Assembly: GCA_902493275.1 (NCBI GenBank)
Contig: CABUOQ010000047.1
Location: 1-5,556 of the forward strand
Length of the DNA: 5,556 bases
From: an uncultured Bacillota bacterium
Lineage (GTDB): Bacteria > Bacillota_I > Bacilli_A > RFN20 > CAG-449
Reading direction: 5' to 3'
Shown: one piece after another, positions 1 to 5,556 of the stretch
Numbering within the stretch: position 1 is the first letter of the stretch
Layout of the letters: each line of letters opens with the position of its first letter
Made by a program: the position numbers and the translations under genes
The notes under the pieces: model-generated
What the model was told of the DNA's origin: nothing
Database searches by the model: none
Seen by the model: the letters and a program-made list of their open reading frames with translations, nothing else

Positions 1-1871
1 CTAAGATTGGTTTTGAACAAGATTTAGTTCGTGGGATTCAAAAAATTGTTGGAAAAGATGAAAGAAGACAAATAAATTCTAATGTAAATAATTTATTAGA
101 CCGTATTTCCATCTTCTTAGAAGAAGGCTTATTTGAAAAAGCTAATGAATATTGTGAAAAAGTACTAGATATCGATGCTAAAAATGCCATTGTTTATAAA
201 TATAAGTTAATGATAGACATTAAAGCTAAGAACGATGAGGAATTAATTAGCAGTGGATATAATATCAATAACAACATCAATTTTAAGAGTATTTTAAAGT
301 TTGCTGATAATGAATTTAAAGATGAATTCAATGAAATCATTAATCAAAGAAATAAATATATTGGTGAAATTGAAAGCCAAAACGATTTAGCCACTACATA
401 TTTAGATAATGAAGACTACGCGAAAGCCTTGAATATATTTAGAAAAAACGCTGAATTAAATAATGACTATGCCCAATGTTATTTAGGGTATTGCTATACT
501 TATGGTTATGGGGTTAAGCAAGATTATATCGAAGCCTTTAAATGGTATGAATTAGCAGCTAAACAAGGTAATGCCGATGCTCAATATAATCTAGGATTAT
601 GCTTTGAAAATGGTCAAGGTGTCAAGCAAAATTATGCTGAAGCTGTTAAATATTATAAATTAGCCGCTGCGCAAGATTATGATTTAGCTATTTATAGTCT
701 TGGATTATGCTTTGAAAATGGAACCGGAGTTGAACAAGACTATATTGAGGCCTTTAAATATTATAAATTAGCCGCGGAACAAAATTATGCACCTGCTCAA
801 TATTCTTTAGGAGTATGCTTTGAAAATGGTTTGGGCGTAAAGCAAGATTATGATGAAGCTTTTAAATGGTATAAACTTGCATCCGATCAAGATGATCCTT
901 TTGCTTTATATAATTTAGGACTTTGCTATGAAAAAGGCTTAGGAGTAAATCAAGATTATTCTAAAGCACTTAATTATTTTAAAATTGCCGCGAATCTAGA
1001 TAATGCTGAATCTCAGTTAAAAATGGGTTATTATTATGAATCTGGTCAAGGTGGTATAAAGCAAGATTATAAGCAAGCTTTTAAATGGTATCAATTAGCC
1101 GCGGATAATAATAACGCCACCGCTCAAAGCAATCTTGGCTATTTTTATTATAATGGTCTAGGGGTTAAAAAAGATTATAGCGAAGCCTTCAAATGGTATA
1201 CTCTAGCGGCACAGCAAAATAACGCCTTTGCTCAATGTAACTTAGGACTTTGCTACGAATGTGGAGAAGGGACAAAAAAAGATTCAACTCAAGCCTTTAA
1301 ATGGTTTAAACTAGCCGCTGATCAAGGCAATGCTCTAGCGCAATGTAATATTGGCTATTATTATGAATATGGAATCGGTATTAATCAAAATTATAATGAA
1401 GCCTTTAAGTGGTATCAATTATCGGCTGAACAAAATTTTGCTCGTGGTCAATATAATCTAGGAAGATGTTATGAAAATGGTCTTGGCATACAAAAAGATT
1501 ATAACGATGCCCTTAAGCAATACATACTAGCTGCGAAACAAAATTATGCACCAGCCTTTTATAGCATCGGATGTTGCTTTGAAGATGGAATTGGAATTGA
1601 ACAAGATTATAGCGAAGCTTTAAAATATTTTAAAATGGCAGCCGAACAAAACTATGTTCCCGCTATAGCTCAAGTAGGACTTTATTATGAAAAAGGTCTA
1701 GGAACTAAACGAAGTGATACTGAAGCCTTTAAATGGTATAAATTAGCCGCTGATCAGGGTGACGCTGATGCTCAATATAAAATTGGTCTTTGCTACGAAA
1801 ATGGAATTGGTGTCAATCAAGATTTTGAAAAAGCTTTAGAATATTATAATTTATCATCTAATAAAAACTAA
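1..1871 (+). CDS. C-terminal part of a Sel1-repeat protein, probably of the zinc-ribbon/TIR-domain family (5' end outside window)
   Basis: The reading frame is open from base 3 (bases 1-2 end a split codon) to the TAA at 1869-1871, giving 622 visible residues. The ATG at 210 has no ribosome site and lies inside a continuous conserved region, so it is not the start. Residues 1-17 (KIGFEQDLVRGIQKIVG) resemble the segment that closes the TIR domain in a common gut-Bacillota family (zinc ribbon, helical repeats, TIR, then linker); this is recalled family knowledge, not a search. Residues about 30-125 match that family's linker: LLDRISIFLEEG, then EKANEYCEKVLDIDAKNA, then a FADNEFKDEF helix. A degenerate TPR-like hairpin (about 129-154) leads into 13 Sel1-like repeats (about 155-622), which form a helical protein-binding solenoid. 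No signal peptide or membrane segment is visible, so a cytoplasmic location is likely. Bacterial TIR domains are often NADases or signalling modules; that role here is inference. A plain Sel1 scaffold without TIR is the alternative. Confidence 0.85.
   Translation, partial: KIGFEQDLVRGIQKIVGKDERRQINSNVNNLLDRISIFLEEGLFEKANEYCEKVLDIDAKNAIVYKYKLMIDIKAKNDEELISSGYNINNNINFKSILKFADNEFKDEFNEIINQRNKYIGEIESQNDLATTYLDNEDYAKALNIFRKNAELNNDYAQCYLGYCYTYGYGVKQDYIEAFKWYELAAKQGNADAQYNLGLCFENGQGVKQNYAEAVKYYKLAAAQDYDLAIYSLGLCFENGTGVEQDYIEAFKYYKLAAEQNYAPAQYSLGVCFENGLGVKQDYDEAFKWYKLASDQDDPFALYNLGLCYEKGLGVNQDYSKALNYFKIAANLDNAESQLKMGYYYESGQGGIKQDYKQAFKWYQLAADNNNATAQSNLGYFYYNGLGVKKDYSEAFKWYTLAAQQNNAFAQCNLGLCYECGEGTKKDSTQAFKWFKLAADQGNALAQCNIGYYYEYGIGINQNYNEAFKWYQLSAEQNFARGQYNLGRCYENGLGIQKDYNDALKQYILAAKQNYAPAFYSIGCCFEDGIGIEQDYSEALKYFKMAAEQNYVPAIAQVGLYYEKGLGTKRSDTEAFKWYKLAADQGDADAQYKIGLCYENGIGVNQDFEKALEYYNLSSNKN
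465..1868 (+). repeat. Tandem array of 13 Sel1-like repeat units (108-bp period) inside the CDS
   Basis: The protein repeats every 36 residues with the pattern AxAQYxLGxCYExGxGVxQDYxEAFKWYxLAAxQx, a typical Sel1-like (SLR, TPR-related) helix pair. At DNA level the period is 108 bp, and 13 units fill exactly 1404 bp. The seventh unit (from about base 1005) has one extra glycine (SGQGGIKQDY), and the last unit is one residue short and ends at the stop codon with no capping helix. A Cys follows the LG motif in units 1-5, 8, 10, 11 and 13. It lacks the second Cys per repeat seen in the disulphide-linked Helicobacter Hcp proteins, which fits a cytosolic protein. Short DNA words such as GCCTTTAAATGGT recur between units, so the copy number could change by recombination. 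Confidence 0.95.
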
Positions 1872-1902
1872 TAACTTTATAAATCATATACAAAAAACTA
1901 AT

Positions 1903-1932
1903 AATCGTAATAAATTTTATTACGATTTTTTT
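1903..1932 (+). terminator. Intrinsic terminator after the Sel1-repeat gene
   Basis: An 11-bp perfect stem (1903-1913 pairing with 1917-1927) encloses a 3-nt loop and runs into seven T residues at 1926-1932. It begins 31 bp after the stop codon, where a Rho-independent terminator is expected. The stem has only two GC pairs, but this is normal in such an AT-rich genome. It separates the Sel1-repeat gene from the next promoter. Confidence 0.85.
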
Positions 1933-1976
1933 CTTAAAAAATCCTAAAATCAAGCATTTTTTAATATCTGCCTTTT

Positions 1977-2016
1977 TTTGACAAAAAATACTTATGGTCA
2001 AATATTATACTTTGAG
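1977..2016. promoter_or_regulatory. Possible operator: TTTGAC / GTCAAA half-sites around the -35 region
   Basis: TTTGAC at 1977-1982 and GTCAAA at 1997-2002 form an inverted repeat, and a third partial half-site, TTTGAG, lies at 2011-2016. They surround and overlap the proposed -35 element of the next operon, where a repressor would act. The half-site resembles the GGTCAAA heptad bound by CtsR, but CtsR uses closely spaced direct repeats, and here the spacing and orientation differ. In AT-rich DNA this could be chance. Confidence 0.25.
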
Positions 2017-2023
2017 TTATAAT
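1995..2023 (+). promoter_or_regulatory. Sigma-A-type promoter for the two-gene operon
   Basis: A perfect -10 box TATAAT at 2018-2023 is preceded by a 17-bp spacer and TGGTCA at 1995-2000, which matches four of six positions of the -35 consensus. Transcription would start near 2030, giving a leader of about 30 nt before the ATG at 2061. A consensus TTGACA also occurs at 1978-1983, but its only partner at reasonable spacing is a weaker TATTAT at 2003-2008 (19-bp spacer), so it is a second, less likely promoter. Confidence 0.6.
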
Positions 2024-2060
2024 AATAATTAGTAAAGGTACTTGTATTTAAAATTAAATT

Positions 2061-2483
2061 ATGTCTACTATTGAAGGCAAAATAAAAAAAGTCTTTTCAT
2101 ATTTAAAAGTTGAATATGAACTAGTAAAAGAAAAAGATCAACTCTATTTCATCTTTAAGATTAATCTAAGACAAGGAAAGATTGAGGCTGGTTTAATTTG
2201 TAATCAAAAATTTAGTGAAAATGGTTATATAAATTATTTGATTCAAATAAATTTAGGTGAGATAACCACTTTCGATTATCAACTTCTTGATGTCATTAAT
2301 TCTTATAATTATAAAAGCGCTTATTATAAAACTTATATTAATGATGATAAAGAAATTATTATTGAAACTAATCAAACTTGTCTAGCAGAAAACCTTGATA
2401 TTCACCTTCAAATTATCATTGAAACATTATTAAAGCAAGAAAATAATCCACTACAAGATATCGTTGACAAATTGACGAAGTAA
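2061..2483 (+). CDS. YbjN-like small protein, function unknown
   Basis: This is a 140-residue, probably cytoplasmic protein with no signal peptide or membrane segment. It has an N-terminal helix (about 3-18), alternating beta strands (about 27-67, ending in INYLIQINLGEI), a helix at 72-81 (DYQLLDVINSYN), two more strands (about 85-104) and a long C-terminal helix (about 110-139). This order of helix, sheet, LLxxIN helix, strands and helix is like the YbjN / type III chaperone-like fold, whose members often act as small regulators or protein-binding partners. The match is by fold pattern and memory only, so the family call is tentative. The start is fixed by an in-frame TAA at 2055-2057, but no good Shine-Dalgarno precedes it: the nearest, AAAGG at 2034-2038, is 22 nt away. 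It is the first gene of an operon with the gene 9 bp downstream. Confidence 0.8.
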   Translation: MSTIEGKIKKVFSYLKVEYELVKEKDQLYFIFKINLRQGKIEAGLICNQKFSENGYINYLIQINLGEITTFDYQLLDVINSYNYKSAYYKTYINDDKEIIIETNQTCLAENLDIHLQIIIETLLKQENNPLQDIVDKLTK

Positions 2484-2488
2484 AGGAG
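2483..2488 (+). promoter_or_regulatory. Strong ribosome binding site of the DUF6508-like gene
   Basis: AAGGAG overlaps the last base of the upstream TAA stop and lies only 4 nt before the ATG at 2493. The spacing is short, but the core is the full consensus and fixes this start. Ribosomes finishing the upstream gene would sit on this site, so the two genes are probably translationally coupled. Confidence 0.8.
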
Positions 2489-2492
2489 CAAC

Positions 2493-2870
2493 ATGAAATA
2501 CAATAAAATCTATGATAGCATTCCCTATTTAGAGCAAGTAAGTCACACTTACGAAGCTTACACCTACATATCTAGTGAAGATAAAAATATTCCTCATATT
2601 AAATATTCTGATGAAATTCAGATTTTCTTACAAAATTGTTATCAAGAAAAACTCATTAATGAAAACTACGCGACTATAAAAAATAAATATTGCTTATCAA
2701 ATGACTCATGCAATGAAGATACTCCAATGGAAGTGATTGAAGCCTTGATAAGTCAAATTATTATTAAAGACCGCTTTGTAGACGGTTTCTTGATTGAGCG
2801 CATTTATAATGGTGAGCTCTTGTCATTATTAAAATTATTACAAAACAAGGATAAGCAACCTATTTTTTAA
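2493..2870 (+). CDS. DUF6508-like small protein, function unknown
   Basis: This is a 125-residue, probably soluble and mostly helical protein. It resembles the DUF6508 family seen in many Bacillota: an N-terminal IPYLEQ segment (10-15), a central helix after PHIKYSDEIQIF (34-45), and a conserved C-terminal pair of helices, ALISQIIIKDRFVDGFL (84-100) followed by GELLSLLKLLQ (107-117). The R-F-x-D-G turn between these helices is the most recognisable part. The family has no established biochemical role that I know of, and I see no catalytic motif. The assignment is from memory of the pattern. It is the second gene of an operon with the YbjN-like gene. Its stop overlaps the convergent rarA gene by 11 bp, and no hairpin terminator is visible behind it. 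Confidence 0.82.
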   Translation: MKYNKIYDSIPYLEQVSHTYEAYTYISSEDKNIPHIKYSDEIQIFLQNCYQEKLINENYATIKNKYCLSNDSCNEDTPMEVIEALISQIIIKDRFVDGFLIERIYNGELLSLLKLLQNKDKQPIF

Positions 2871-4119
2871 TACTATCCCAATATTTCTTCGTAGTAGTTT
2901 CTACCTTATTCTCACCATACTTATAATAAACTCGATATGTTAAATCATCTGGAAGATATTGTTGAACTACATAATGATTAGGGTATATATGTGGATAAAG
3001 ATAATTTTTTGCGTGGTTAAGTTTTTCAGCTCCTGAATAATGTCCATCTCTTAAGTGAGCTGGAATCATCTTTCCTAAACCTTTATTAATATCATCTAAG
3101 GCTTCATCTATTGCATTAATTGCCGAATTAGATTTCGGACATGTGGCTAAAAATATTACAGCTTCAGCAAGAGGAATTCGCGCTTCAGGTAAGCCAAGTT
3201 GTAAAGCAGAATCAACTAAAGATTTGGTAATTGATGCTGCTTGAGGATATGCTAAACCAATATCTTCACTAGCAATTACTAAAAGTCTTCTACAAGGTGA
3301 TATGATATCTTTACACGCGATTAACTTAGCTAGATAAAATATTGCCGCATCAGGATCTGATCCTCTAATTGATTTTTGAAAAGCAGATAAAATATCATAA
3401 TGCTCATCGCCATCTTTATCGTAATGAATTGGAGAGATGCTTAACGCCTTAGTACTTTGAAGAGTAATAGTGTAAGTATCTTGATAAAAATCAGCAACTG
3501 AAATTAATACCTCTAAATAATTTAAAGCCTTTCGTGCATCACCACCACACGAAGAAGATAAATAGTCAATAACTCCTTCTTCACAAACAATCTTTTTTTG
3601 AGTGATTTCTTGATACTTACTAATCGCTCTAGTTAATGCGATTTTAATTTCTGTATTTTTTAAAGGGTAAAACTCAAAGATAGTACAACGCGAAATGATT
3701 GCATTATAGATATAGAAATATGGGTTTTCCGTAGTGGATGCAATTAAAGTAATATCACCATTCTCTATGAACTCTAATAATGATTGCTGTTGTTTTTTGG
3801 TAAAATATTGAATCTCATCTAGATAGAGCAATATACCATTTTGACTATCGATACGATTAATATCTTCAACTATTTCTTTTATATCTTTACTTGAAGCAGT
3901 TGTGGCGTTTAAGCGATATAATTTTTTGTTTGTTAAAGAAGCAATAATATTAGCCACGGTAGTCTTACCAGTTCCCGAAGGACCATATAAAATCATATTT
4001 GGTAAATTATTTGACTTAATTATTTGATTAATTAGTCCATTTTTACCAACTAAGTGTTTTTGCCCTACTACATCTTGTAAAGTTGTCGGTCTTAATAAAC
4101 TCGCTAGAGGTACTGACAT
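2860..4119 (-). CDS. rarA: Replication-associated recombination protein A (AAA+ ATPase RarA/MgsA)
   Basis: RarA is a clamp-loader-like AAA+ ATPase of the WRNIP1/Mgs1 family that acts as a tetramer with SSB at stalled replication forks. The 419 residues are the normal full length. Visible landmarks are RPTTLQDVVGQKHL (10-23), Walker A GPSGTGKT (46-53), Walker B LLYLDEIQ (97-104), sensor 1 in STTENP (128-133), the arginine finger in ISRC (142-145, R144), and a sensor 2 region GGDARKALN (192-200). The C-terminal MgsA assembly domain carries SDPDAAIFYLAKLI (254-267), RRLLVIASEDIGLA (277-290), and PKSNSAINAIDEAL (328-341). No key residue is missing. It follows the CorC-like gene by 6 bp, so it is probably cotranscribed and perhaps translationally coupled; only a weak GAAAGA lies upstream of the ATG. 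The 3' end overlaps the convergent DUF6508-like gene by 11 bp. Confidence 0.97.
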   Translation of the reverse strand: MSVPLASLLRPTTLQDVVGQKHLVGKNGLINQIIKSNNLPNMILYGPSGTGKTTVANIIASLTNKKLYRLNATTASSKDIKEIVEDINRIDSQNGILLYLDEIQYFTKKQQQSLLEFIENGDITLIASTTENPYFYIYNAIISRCTIFEFYPLKNTEIKIALTRAISKYQEITQKKIVCEEGVIDYLSSSCGGDARKALNYLEVLISVADFYQDTYTITLQSTKALSISPIHYDKDGDEHYDILSAFQKSIRGSDPDAAIFYLAKLIACKDIISPCRRLLVIASEDIGLAYPQAASITKSLVDSALQLGLPEARIPLAEAVIFLATCPKSNSAINAIDEALDDINKGLGKMIPAHLRDGHYSGAEKLNHAKNYLYPHIYPNHYVVQQYLPDDLTYRVYYKYGENKVETTTKKYWDSIKK

Positions 4120-4125
4120 ATTTTT

Positions 4126-5382
4126 TTATAATCTTTCAAAGAGGACTTCTTTAGCCCCTTTCCTAGTAGCGGATTTGACAGAAACCTTCCATTTATCTTG
4201 AAAGATAAAATTATCACCAGAAGAAGGAATTTTGCCAAAAATAGAACATAACCAAGAATTGACTGTCTGATTTAAATCAATATCATCTTCTTCATCAATC
4301 TCAATATTTATAATATCAAATGCGTCATTTAATATTTCTTTTCCAGATACTGAATAATGATCCTCATCTATCATTTTTGTCTCTTCAAATATCTCATCAG
4401 TTTCATCAAAGATTTCACCTACAAGTTCTTCAATAATATCTTCTAAAGTAATCAATCCTAATGTTGAATCAAATTGATCAAGAACTATCGCCATATGGAA
4501 ATGTTGGTCTTTAAACATTTTAAAGGCAATCGATATTTTTGTCTCTTGCGAAACAAAATGCACAGATTGCATCACTTTTCTTATTTTAAAAGATTCATTA
4601 TCATTTTTTATCATCCATGAATAGAAATCCTTTTCATGTAATATACCGATAATATTGTCGATTGTCCCTTCGTATACTGGTATTCTAGTAAATTTGCTAT
4701 CTTCAAATACTTTATGGATTTCATCGGTAGTATATGAAACTTCTATTGCCGTTAAATCCTTTCTAGGAGTCACAATATCTTTAACTTCAATATCATCAAA
4801 TTTAATAGCAGATGATATTAAATCTTTCTCATAAGGCTTAATTTTTCCTTCTTCTTCAATTTCATCAATGATAGTTAATAAATCATCTTCAGTAATCGAC
4901 TCATCTTTTTTTCTAACTTTAAAAATGGCATTAACTCCTCTTGATAATTGTTCAAAGCACCAAGAAAGAGGGAAGAATATATATATTAATCCTTTTAAAA
5001 TAGGATTGATTAATTTTACAATTCCTTCAGCATGATTTTTAGCGAATCCTTTAGGCAAAATTTCACCAAAAGTAATGACGATCAAAGTCATAACTAAAGT
5101 TGAAATCCATGACCCATTATCACCAAATCTTAACGTAAATAAAACTGTGGCTAAAGAAGCTGACAAGATATTTACAATATTATTTCCTATGAGTATTGTC
5201 GATAAAAGACGATCATATTTCTCAATTGTGTTTAAAACTGCAATTGCTTTTTTATTTCCATCATCAGCATCTGTTTTTAATTTTATGCGATTAGCAGATG
5301 TATAAGCTGTTTCCGCTCCTGAAAAGAAGGCTGACAGCAAAACGCAAATAATAATTACGATAATACACGGAACAACGTCCAT
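4126..5382 (-). CDS. CNNM/CorC (HlyC/CorC) family membrane protein, probable divalent-cation transporter
   Basis: The 418 residues show the full architecture of the bacterial CNNM/CorC family, whose members are linked to Mg2+ export or homeostasis. A CNNM (DUF21) membrane domain covers about 1-155, with hydrophobic segments near 5-20, 61-82, 92-106 and 127-142. It carries the family motifs SGAETAYTSANRIKL (21-35), GNNIVNILSA (66-75) and FGEILPKGFAKNHAE (105-119). A cytoplasmic CBS pair follows (about 200-325), with VKDIVTPRKDL (200-210), FTRIPVYEG (231-239), and GLITLEDIIEELVGEIFDE (309-327); such pairs bind adenine nucleotides. A C-terminal CorC_HlyC domain (about 341-418) completes it. The substrate cannot be told from sequence, and the old hemolysin label is not supported functionally. 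AAGGAG 11 nt upstream supports the start. It is the first gene of an operon with rarA. Confidence 0.95.
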   Translation of the reverse strand: MDVVPCIIVIIICVLLSAFFSGAETAYTSANRIKLKTDADDGNKKAIAVLNTIEKYDRLLSTILIGNNIVNILSASLATVLFTLRFGDNGSWISTLVMTLIVITFGEILPKGFAKNHAEGIVKLINPILKGLIYIFFPLSWCFEQLSRGVNAIFKVRKKDESITEDDLLTIIDEIEEEGKIKPYEKDLISSAIKFDDIEVKDIVTPRKDLTAIEVSYTTDEIHKVFEDSKFTRIPVYEGTIDNIIGILHEKDFYSWMIKNDNESFKIRKVMQSVHFVSQETKISIAFKMFKDQHFHMAIVLDQFDSTLGLITLEDIIEELVGEIFDETDEIFEETKMIDEDHYSVSGKEILNDAFDIINIEIDEEDDIDLNQTVNSWLCSIFGKIPSSGDNFIFQDKWKVSVKSATRKGAKEVLFERL

Positions 5383-5393
5383 TTCTTTTTATT

Positions 5394-5399
5394 CTCCTT
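5394..5399 (-). promoter_or_regulatory. Ribosome binding site of the CorC-like gene
   Basis: On the minus strand this reads AAGGAG, 11 nt before the ATG at 5382. The spacing is a little long, but no other Shine-Dalgarno is near, and the membrane domain begins directly after this Met, so the site supports the chosen start. Confidence 0.75.
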
Positions 5400-5415
5400 T
5401 ATTTGACTGAGAATA

Positions 5416-5444
5416 ATTATAACATTTTTATTATTAAATTTAAA
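5416..5444 (-). promoter_or_regulatory. Extended -10 promoter for the corC-like/rarA operon
   Basis: The minus strand carries TATAAT (5421-5416) preceded by TGT, giving the extended -10 form TGNTATAAT. After a 17-bp spacer, TTTAAA (5444-5439) matches four of six -35 consensus positions. The predicted transcript starts near 5409, leaving a leader of about 27 nt that contains the ribosome site. No operator or riboswitch fits in that leader. Confidence 0.7.
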
Positions 5445-5544
5445 ATATATTTTATATAAAGAATAAAATGTTTCTAAATTGTGTTACATGAAAAAGTAAA
5501 TGCAACAATAAAAACAAATATTTAAATTTAAGTAATTCCAAAAA

Positions 5545-5553
5545 TGATAAAAT
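5545..5553 (+). promoter_or_regulatory. Possible divergent promoter -10 element at the window edge
   Basis: TGATAAAAT fits an extended -10 (TGN plus TAAAAT) on the plus strand and would drive a gene beyond the window. No convincing -35 lies at 16-18 bp upstream (the region is ATTTAA-like), and such words are frequent in DNA this AT-rich. The rest of 5445-5544 shows no gene, only A/T-rich sequence. Confidence 0.25.
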
Positions 5554-5556
5554 AGA

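Noticed and set aside
210..212. ATG at 210 as the start of the Sel1-repeat gene
   Set aside because: The frame stays open to the window edge, the conserved linker begins well before it, and no Shine-Dalgarno precedes it.
465..1868. CRISPR array or non-coding satellite from the 108-bp periodicity
   Set aside because: The period is a multiple of three, the frame is open throughout, and the variation is mostly at codon third positions; it is a protein repeat.
2764..2792. Possible hairpin ACCG...CGGT inside the DUF6508-like gene as a terminator for rarA
   Set aside because: The stem is only four clean base pairs and no T-tract follows on the minus strand.
5075..5305. A 76-residue open frame on the plus strand
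   Set aside because: It is fully antisense to the conserved membrane domain of the CorC-like gene, has no ribosome site and resembles nothing known; it is a shadow frame.
5441..5454. Palindrome TAAAATATATTTTA upstream of the CorC-like promoter
   Set aside because: It is pure A/T in a very A/T-rich spacer, where such palindromes are expected by chance.
5479..5510. Imperfect inverted repeat TTGTGTTACAT ... ATGCAACAA
   Set aside because: The arms pair with gaps and mismatches and there is no T-tract; too weak for a terminator or operator.

Overview
The window is AT-rich (about 30% GC by eye) and reads as a low-GC Bacillota/Mycoplasmatota-type chromosome, probably a host-associated Bacilli lineage (Erysipelotrichales, RF39, Acholeplasma-like). 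The genes use the standard code: all Trp codons are TGG, and no family-typical gene is broken by TGA. That argues against Mycoplasma or Spiroplasma. All five stops are TAA or TAG. The lineage call is an inference from composition and protein style.

There are three blocks. (1) Bases 1-1871 (+) hold the 3' part of a large gene whose start lies outside the window. The frame is open from the first base, so the ATG at 210 is internal. The visible protein begins with what looks like the end of a TIR domain, continues through a helical linker, and ends in 13 tandem Sel1-like repeats. A strong intrinsic terminator follows at 1903-1932. (2) Bases 1977-2870 (+) hold a promoter region and a two-gene operon of small proteins. 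The first (140 aa) resembles the YbjN fold and the second (125 aa) resembles DUF6508. Neither has an assigned function. (3) Bases 5444-2860 (-) hold a housekeeping operon read from an extended -10 promoter: a CNNM/CorC-type membrane transport protein, then, 6 bp later, the replication-fork AAA+ ATPase RarA. The last 11 bp of rarA overlap the end of the DUF6508 gene tail to tail.

The most interesting item is the TIR-Sel1 gene. If the TIR assignment of the missing N-terminus is right, it would be a predicted NAD-processing or signalling effector with a long protein-binding solenoid. No other defence or mobile-element gene is visible, and the remaining genes are ordinary chromosomal ones. I see no tRNA, rRNA, CRISPR array, insertion sequence or attachment site.
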